Source: Enoplolaimus lenunculus
Lineage: Eukaryota; Nematoda; Enoplea; Enoplida; Thoracostomopsidae
DNA length: 64,000 bases
Direction: 5' to 3'
NCBI GenBank assembly: GCA_030248215.1
Contig: JASANG010004125.1
Coordinates: 62,001-126,000 of the forward strand
Each line of letters opens with the position of its first letter. Positions within the stretch are counted from its first letter, which is position 1. This document shows positions 57,901-64,000 of the stretch, one piece after another. A program made the translations under genes and the position numbers. The notes under the pieces were generated by a model. It was not told the DNA's origin. It saw only the letters and a list, made by a program, of their open reading frames with translations, and ran no database searches.

Positions 57901-60900
57901 CCCCCACCTTCGAAACCAGCGATTTTCTCAACCCCAACTCTTTTACATCGAACAAACTCAACAAATTCACCAAACAGCCAGCTGTATTTATGTCTCCAAT
58001 AGCCCACCAGCCAGATTCTAAGTTTTCGCTATCCTGGGCCATACCAATATCCTGTAACCTACCGCAACCATCTTCTACATTTCGATTTATTTCGCCACAA
58101 CTGTCCGCTAAACCTTTAATAAGGTAACCTTTTGAATTTTGCACCCTACCACTACATTCTTCCAAACTTCGCCCTTGATAGCTACAGCTATCACGTCCAT
58201 GCTGGTCAGCTAACATCACAGCAAAATTCACCATTTCAGTAAGACACAGCTCTACATCGGGCACATTTTGTAACATCGTCGGCCCTTTAATATCGCTACA
58301 GCATTCATCCTTCAACTCGACCTGACAGTCCTTGCCGCTTATTCCATCGAGAAACTGCCGCGTGCCATCACAACTGCTAATTCGACTGTCATCACCAATC
58401 TCATACTTTTCCAGACTTACCCCGCTAAGCTCTTGGGCTAAAATTTGTTTTTCATGGTCGAACCGATGGATTAAGCTCATATGAAGGGCCTTATCGTACG
58501 GGCCTCCGGACTCTGCCCCCTCTACCAACACCGGAACAAAAGGTTCTGTCCCGGGTAGTTCCAAGTCTTGAACTGGCACGTGGCTAAGCGTTGGCCAGTA
58601 TGTTCGCGAGTGCCGATCTTGGCCTAGCGGAAGTATACGTACACGCGACTGGGTCGCGTCTAGGCGACTACACAAATCATCCAGTTGCTAAAACAAACAA
58701 ATACAAATAATTAAAAACCGATACCATGAATTAGCTGAAAAGTTATAAAAAACCATAACATAAAACTATCATTAGATTACACAGAAATTAATCATTGCAT
58801 CCACAAATCTAGAATATGTCTACTTTGAATTTTTGTATCAGCTAAGACAAAAAAGTTGCTAAACTAGACAAACACTAACAAAATAGTGTTTTTATCTTAA
58901 TGCATTCAGTATAAAATCCAAGATCCGGGTACGAGTTTTATCAGTTTTTTAGGTGTTAGCTATGTAGTATACATTTTAAAACCTTCAGCGCCTCAAGATA
59001 AAAGTATGGCTTAGTAAATATCAAAACCGCCAGTTCATGCCTATTTTTACCTTTTGAAGAAACTCCATTTCAGATTTAGTTGTTTCTAATTTGTGGCCCT
59101 AAAATATTAAATTTACCAAATAACAGAAATAGGCTGGGTTTATGAATCCTTTAGTACGACTTCACACTTGTGCTAAGCATTTACTTAGTCAATTTACTGT
59201 TACAATTGCGGCTTTCTTGTTATGATAGCTGGTTCTATTTTTATATATTACAGATTAACAGTTCAGACATACTAACCTTGGGAAACCCAGTCAATATTTT
59301 CAAGGCTTCCAAAAATACAAAATTTAGGTACATCATTATTTTACTATAATTGAACTCGTTACTAAATCGAATGTCTTTAATTATTATCAAAATCGCAGTA
59401 ATCAAGTTATTTTTTATCGAACTCACCTCAGTCTGACTTGATTCGCTACCCGTCCGTCCTTTATCAGAAACATGCGAGCATGGGTTAGAGGCACTGGATA
59501 ACGCGTTATCTTTCTCCTCACTGCAGAAAGAATCTTTTTTGGTACCACTGTCATTGGATTGACAATTAATCACGTTTCCTTTGTCATCAACATTCACTAT
59601 ACGATATGAACCGGGAGGCATTTGTTTTAACCTAAAATTTCACATTTTAGTCATTGACGTTAACATACTTTGAACGCAAAACAACAACATAATAAAAATT
59701 ACCCAACCAAACTATTTCTAATTACATATTTTATTCTGCAATGAGTTTATAACCAAAACCGATTGAGTCAAACTCCCATTGCAGGTTTTATTTTAATAAA
59801 TATTTTCTGCTTCAAATCAAACGGAACAGGTTGACATAACGCTAATAAGATGACAGATTAAATAAAGTAGCGCGGTAAAATATACAAGAATCCTATTTGC
59901 AACTACAAGAACAGTAATCTACTGGTGGTAATCCAGTGCTGAAAACGGGTCTGCAAAATTAGAAATTAAAACACCAAAAACAGCTTTTGTACTTTCCCCC
60001 ATATTTAAGATTATTATTGATGTGGAAAAATTGAAGACTAAATTGCATGTTTAAATTTTAGGCTCAGACTTAGACGTATGTAAATGATGAAGGCTTAGAC
60101 AGAAATTTAAGCATAGGCTTAGCTAAGCCTTTTCCGAAATTTGAGTCTGAGCCTAAAACGGGAATAAAGCCTAAGCCGAGGAAACTGTATAAGAGCCCAA
60201 TTAAATCAAAGATAACGTGTTTTCTTGAAGGTAATTCATAGATACTGAACTCACACGCGTTGAGATGTGTTAGTTTAAGAATAATATTCAAAGAATTACA
60301 CCGGTTATGAATAATATTGAAGGAATTACCCATATTATTATTATTATTATTAATAATAATACTGAACTCACACGCGTTGAGATGTGTTAGTTTAAGAATA
60401 ATATTCAAAGAATTACACCGTTTATGAATAATATTGAAGGAATGAATTACCCATATTATTATTATTAATAATAATACTGAACTCACACGCGTTGAGATGT
60501 GTTAGTTTAACAATAATATTCAAAGAATTACACCGTTTATGAATAATATTGAAGGAATTACCCATATTATTATTAATAATAATAATAATTATTATTATTA
60601 TTCCTAACCAAAGTTGTTTGGTACTGGAATGTTTGACTGATAATAACAGTGCAATCACGCGGTCTAACCAAAAAGTCACATACTGTTTCAGCTTGCATTC
60701 CATTGTCCATTTTTCGCTTTTCAACCGCGACGCAATGTCGATGTTATTTTCAATTTCACGGACGACATTGCGACAGTACAACAATTCGTCACACATCGAT
60801 GCTAAGATTGCCGATTTTTCACTAGGCGGCAACGCAAAAAATGAGTACGTTTTCAGCTTAGAGCCGAGCTAAAATCAATCACAAATTATCCAAGTCTTCA

Positions 60901-63705
60901 AATAAAAATATTATATACCTGAAAAATGTTGGGAGCAAAGTTAGCAACCAAACACATTCTTTAATGCACAACATTAACAATTGCACTGTATCTTATAGTG
61001 TTATGTATTATTCTATTTAGTCAACGGCTGGGTTTCCGAAACCCTACTTAAGTACGTTGTAAGTAATTTACTTAACAATTTTGTCGTTTTTAAAAGCGTA
61101 CTTAAGTTAAGGAACAACTTAAGTCAACGACTAAATTTGATAGATAACAAATTTACCATTACGGCATACTAACCTAAGTCTAACTGAAATTGTAGACTCA
61201 CTGTACCTTCTTAATATGAAGCAAAACTATTACTTTCTTGTTATGACAATGGCTGGTATTTGGCATTTATTAGGTTTTTAAGTAATTACTTAAGCATAAC
61301 TTAGGTAAATACTTAAGTAAGATTTCAGAAATCCTGCCACTGTCCGGTTGCATACGCACAATAGTAACTTTTATGAAAGTTAGAGAGAACCACAGACGTC
61401 ATAATTGTTACAAATTCTTGGACATTAGAGCCATTAGCGCTTCGAAATACATACTATTAACTGGAATTTTTTTCAGTAGCTTTAACACTGAAGCAAGACA
61501 AACTTGAATGTACTGGCTACTTAAGCCAAGAAACATTCAGCACACAGTACACAGTGGCTTAATCGCTTGCCAAAACTGACCTCTTTTGCGTTCTGATCTC
61601 GTGACGCAAGGAACAATCGTAGAATTTCGCTAATATTAATCGGCGAAATATCAAAATCGCGCACGCAATCACCCAACTGCGTTCTACTCTAAAACCATAT
61701 TATTACTTGCCATGTCTCACACTATTTTCCTGTATAATTTTCCTTAAACAATTTTGTTTACTTTGCTTTATACGTAAAGCACGCTAGTTAATTTTTTCAG
61801 TAGGTACGAAACAATCCATCAAATTGCTATGATGCAGCATTACTCAAAAATGTACAGTCCGAACTTTCTCTTCTTGGCAATAACTTAAAAAATTCCGAAC
61901 ATTTAATTCAAATTTAAAAAATTATGTTTCTTTTTAATCAAAACAAGCCGCAACAAATGCTTTGACCAGGTTCCGCGAAACGAAAAACAAGTGTTCGTGT
62001 TCTCAAATATATGTTAGCGCCTACCATCAGTTGGCAATATGTCTTGTAACTATCGAACCAGCGAACGAAAAGTATGAAAATTTGACTATTTGGCACACTT
62101 TTAGCATTCAATTTGCTCTATTTCCTGTGCCGATTTTGAAATAGGCAACTGCAGCAGTTCGCTTGTTTTATAACCTATTAGTTACTCATAATTGGTGCTA
62201 CACACATTGGTAAGAACGAACCCGATATTTCCACAAATATGTGAATGTGCAACAGGCAACACTCACCTGAGCTCCAGTAGGCAACCCGGGATATTCAAGC
62301 ACCAGTGTTAACAGCACACGCGTTAACTCAAACAGATGGCGTTGTGAAATATCGTCAGCGTTTAACAAACCACGTTGAAGTTGTTGCAAGTTTGGCACTT
62401 GTTTGAGATCTGAAACATGCACCAACAATTATAAAATTTGTCCCCTGATGCTGTGAAATGAACTAAACCACTACAAAAAAAATCTCTACGCAACCTGCCG
62501 ATATAGAGAGCAATAATTGCTCACTACGTAATTGTTTTGACATATTTTATTTTACATGATAATTCGATTCTTAGTTTTTTAATACAGTTAATTCTGCTTG
62601 CAAGATTAAGTGATGCTGCCAAAAATGAGTGCTACAATATTGTTCAGTTTGTAGTCTTTACTATGCAATGAGATAAATAACTCGACCAGAGGTTGGTTTA
62701 CGTTATTTATCTGTAACACTTCCATTAATTGAAAAAGAGCCGAAACAGGCACACATTACAAAACCGTAGCCAGCTCATCTTGCTAAGTTGGTGCTAAACT
62801 TTCTTAGGATGGGCACACAGAGGTTTTCAAATGACATTCTGACATTCATACGAGTTTGAAACTTCTCCAGAGGGCTGAGCCGGCTGGCCCCTTTTGGCCA
62901 GGTGCCCCACAAAAAATTTTGAACGGAAGATTTTACCCTGTGTGCGAGCTATAGATATTATTAAAACAGTTACCAATATGTAAAACGTGTGCAAAATTGT
63001 TGACAAATTCAAGTATCATCAAGCAATCAGCAAATGCATCCGATGGCAAAATAACTGCATTTGGCATGCGTTGCAGCCGAGGTAGCGGCTAAAAAGCACA
63101 GTGGAACACGATAGCCCTTAGTTGAACTGAACACCCAGAAGTTCAGAATTCATCACATTTTTTCGCATTTTATCTGTCCTACTTCTATGCCAATCCCGAT
63201 ATATCCGCCATTGTAGGAGTTCGTCAGTTTGAAAACTATCGCTAACTGATAATGAATACTATTACGCACATTTTGAGAATATGGGGCCTGACCATAAGTT
63301 CCAATTTCATGCTAAAACATCAGATTTACGTAGTGCTTTAAATTAAAAAACCATACATATTAAATGCTCACGAACCTTATCCACACAAACTTTGAATGTA
63401 GGTCGGCAATGTGTTTGTTTCTGGTTCTGCTGGTTCCATTCTCGTTCCTAAAACGCCACATTTAAAGCAAGCTGTGTAGTAATGCAATAAAAAATCAAGA
63501 GATTACTGAAATCACGTGATGAATCAATGATTACCTCGATCTCAAAAGACTGCACAGATAATTGCATTTCCGTCTCTACCTAACAGAGTGACGTCTGCTG
63601 CAGTTGTAACACACAGGAACAAACACATGGCAAACAACTATAATTAAACAATAACCCACATACCATATCAGCCATTATCAACATTTGCGCAAAGCATGCG
63701 TCTTC
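51922..63705 (-). CDS. BAZ2: BAZ2-type bromodomain/PHD chromatin protein, 5' partial
   Basis: Nuclear regulatory subunit of ISWI-type remodelling complexes, BAZ2A/BAZ2B group (Toutatis in Drosophila). The 17 exons give 1,880 residues; the N-terminus with the expected MBD-like (TAM) domain lies off the right edge. Order: DDT domain from about 69 (SDAFADCLMILEFVNNF, VPNLQQLQRGLLN); WHIM segments (PPSEKSAILASMCDELLYCR about 186-205; LPLGQDRHSRTYW about 342-354); GWWAIGDI and VRWRKAVRDAETPSQVALC as in BAZ2B; a C4HC3 PHD finger with ligands C959, C962, C974, C977, H982, C985, C1000, C1003; a Ser/Arg-rich region with an AT-hook-like RRQRGRPLK; and a bromodomain from about 1651 (SWPFKAPVDVEKFP, ETPMDLSTI, FDNCHAFNED with the acetyl-lysine Asn kept). 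About 120 residues follow the bromodomain, unlike human BAZ2 which ends there. Confidence 0.95.
55160..55470 (-). repeat. hAT-like MITE family A, reverse copy
   Basis: Read on the minus strand it starts CAGGGGGCAACCGGAATTAC and follows the complete copy at 29012 through AATTTTTCGGTGGCATG, CCACGGAAGC and the CGGTTTATTTTCGGTG block. The far end is eroded. In the BAZ2 intron between exons 14 and 15. Confidence 0.7.
57463..57600. repeat. Family D MITE, short copy
   Basis: Left end CCTGTATTCCCAAACGTGTG then TAGCTCCTATCAACACTACT; right side AAAACCTATTACTAACACTG. The middle block is shortened. In a BAZ2 intron, just downstream of exon 10; the spurious 3' extension of that ORF ends here. Confidence 0.6.
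59130..59240. repeat. Family E MITE, partial
   Basis: GGCTGGGTTTATGAATCCTTTAGTACGAC at the left and TTGCGGCTTTCTTGTTATGA, a block also seen at 61230 and 4380, at the right. In a BAZ2 intron. Confidence 0.5.
60056..60185 (-). repeat. Degenerate AAGCCTAAGC repeat
   Basis: TTAGGCTCAGACTTAGACG, GCATAGGCTTAGCTAAGCC and GAGCCTAAAACGGGAATAAAGCCTAAG words resembling the inside of family G. No clean ends. In a BAZ2 intron. Confidence 0.4.
60244..60605. repeat. 115-bp tandem repeat, three copies, with ATT arms
   Basis: The unit begins ACTGAACTCACACGCGTTGA at 60244, 60361 and 60476. Each unit ends in ATTATT/AATAAT runs that pair with one another. Copies differ by few bases, so the expansion is recent. 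It lies in the BAZ2 intron between exons 7 and 8, 79 bp from exon 7. ORFs across it repeat the same peptide and are not genes. Confidence 0.9.
61022..61345. repeat. Family E MITE, complete
   Basis: About 320 bp. Left end GGCTGGGTTTCCGAAACCCT followed by ACTTAAGTACG; right end ACTTAAGTAAGATTTCAGAA ATCCTGCC, an imperfect inverted copy. Rich in ACTTAAG words throughout. No ORF. In the BAZ2 intron between exons 6 and 7. Confidence 0.7.
61990..62215. repeat. Family D MITE, near complete
   Basis: Left GTGTTCTCAAATATATGTTAGCGCC, middle TTTGGCACACTTTTAGCATTC and AGTTCGCTTGTTTTATAACC, right TAATTGGTGCTACACACATTGG. The order of blocks matches 7258-7472. In the BAZ2 intron directly downstream of exon 5. 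Confidence 0.6.
63120..63290 (-). repeat. Family D MITE, partial
   Basis: TTCAGAATTCATCACATTTT TTCGC, TGAAAACTATCGCTAACTGA and a terminal ACATTTTGAGAATATGGGGCC. In the BAZ2 intron between exons 3 and 4. Confidence 0.6.
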
Positions 63706-64000
63706 CTAAAACAACATATGAAATACAAAATAATGATAAATCAAGAATTGCATTCAACCAAGTACAAAGTATCAAAATAAAATAATTCCACAACCAATAA
63801 ATTCTTAAAAAAACTCAATGAATGAGATTTTGTACATTTTAAGCCAATAACTTAATACTTCTCGTTACTGAGAGTAAGGGGCGTAGCCAGGATTTCATTT
63901 CTGAACGCAGTAACCTCGTCTCAGAGCTTTTAACAAGCAAGCGTTGCTAGTGAACTTTTTGACCTGTGTTGGTAAGGCTAAACCTGTAAAAGTACGTTTT
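63706..64000. other. BAZ2 intron with transposon end
   Basis: Upstream (gene sense) of the first visible BAZ2 exon. From about 63877 it contains GGGGCGTAGCCAGGATTTC, a word I know as a common terminal motif of DNA transposons in animals. The element runs off the window. No further exon recognised. Confidence 0.45.

Larger units (their letters stand above)
51922..63705 (-). other. BAZ2: Exon map of BAZ2
   Basis: Exons in transcript order: 63664-63705, 63535-63579, 63376-63447, 62974-63088, 62267-62409, 61581-61688, 60684-60868, 59427-59631, 59051-59098, 57653-58687, 57186-57349, 56238-56946, 55784-55873, 55543-55599, 53171-55098, 52735-52878, 51922-52474. The sum is 5,643 nt including the TAA stop. 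The first exon starts in phase 0 after an AG, so more exons exist to the right. The PHD finger is split over exons 13 and 14 and the bromodomain over exons 16 and 17. Exons of 1,035 and 1,928 nt encode the low-complexity linkers. Confidence 0.9.

Noticed and set aside
57657-58127. 156-residue plus-strand ORF
   Set aside because: Antisense shadow of the 1,035-nt BAZ2 exon.
60070-60486. Repetitive ORFs with the same peptide repeated
   Set aside because: Translation of the 115-bp tandem repeat in a BAZ2 intron.
1-64000. CRISPR arrays, bacterial operons or plasmid systems
   Set aside because: Spliced animal genes throughout; the tandem repeats seen lack spacer structure.

Overview
The window is animal nuclear DNA: AT-rich, intron-rich, with GT-AG introns from about 48 nt to 4.7 kb and a dense load of short inverted-repeat DNA transposons. 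Four large conserved genes can be read exon by exon: UDP-glucose 6-dehydrogenase, an ORP3/6/7-type oxysterol-binding-protein relative, VPS50/syndetin and a BAZ2-type chromatin remodeller. The BAZ2 type points to a metazoan. Divergence from the vertebrate sequences suggests an invertebrate, but I cannot place it in a phylum from sequence alone.

Layout: 527-4711 (-) is UGDH, whose C-terminal third lies off the left edge. 4712-9709 is intergenic and repeat-rich. 9710-29886 (-) is the ORP gene: 21 coding exons, 1,094 residues, with PH domain, FFAT motif and lipid-transfer domain. 30039-30912 (-) is a possible small four-exon gene that I do not recognise, ending about 150 nt upstream of the ORP start codon. 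33374-45521 (+) is VPS50: 24 coding exons, 1,181 residues. 45522-51921 is a convergent intergenic region with nested MITEs, a tRNA-like repeat and a 5'-truncated LINE ORF carrying a NADAR domain. 51922-63705 (-) is BAZ2: 17 coding exons, 1,880 residues visible, N-terminus off the right edge. In every spliced model the exon phases join exactly and the total length is a multiple of three, which is the main support for the borders.

The genes are ordinary housekeeping functions in different compartments: cytosolic UDP-glucuronate synthesis, ER-contact lipid transfer, endosome recycling by the EARP complex and nuclear chromatin remodelling. They do not form an operon or pathway. The most unusual part is the accessory DNA: a NADAR domain inside a LINE ORF, at least seven MITE-like families (two with perfect 8-bp target duplications), a TTAGGC-rich MITE family, a tandemly triplicated splice acceptor in the ORP gene, and a G-tract beside an ORP 5' splice site.
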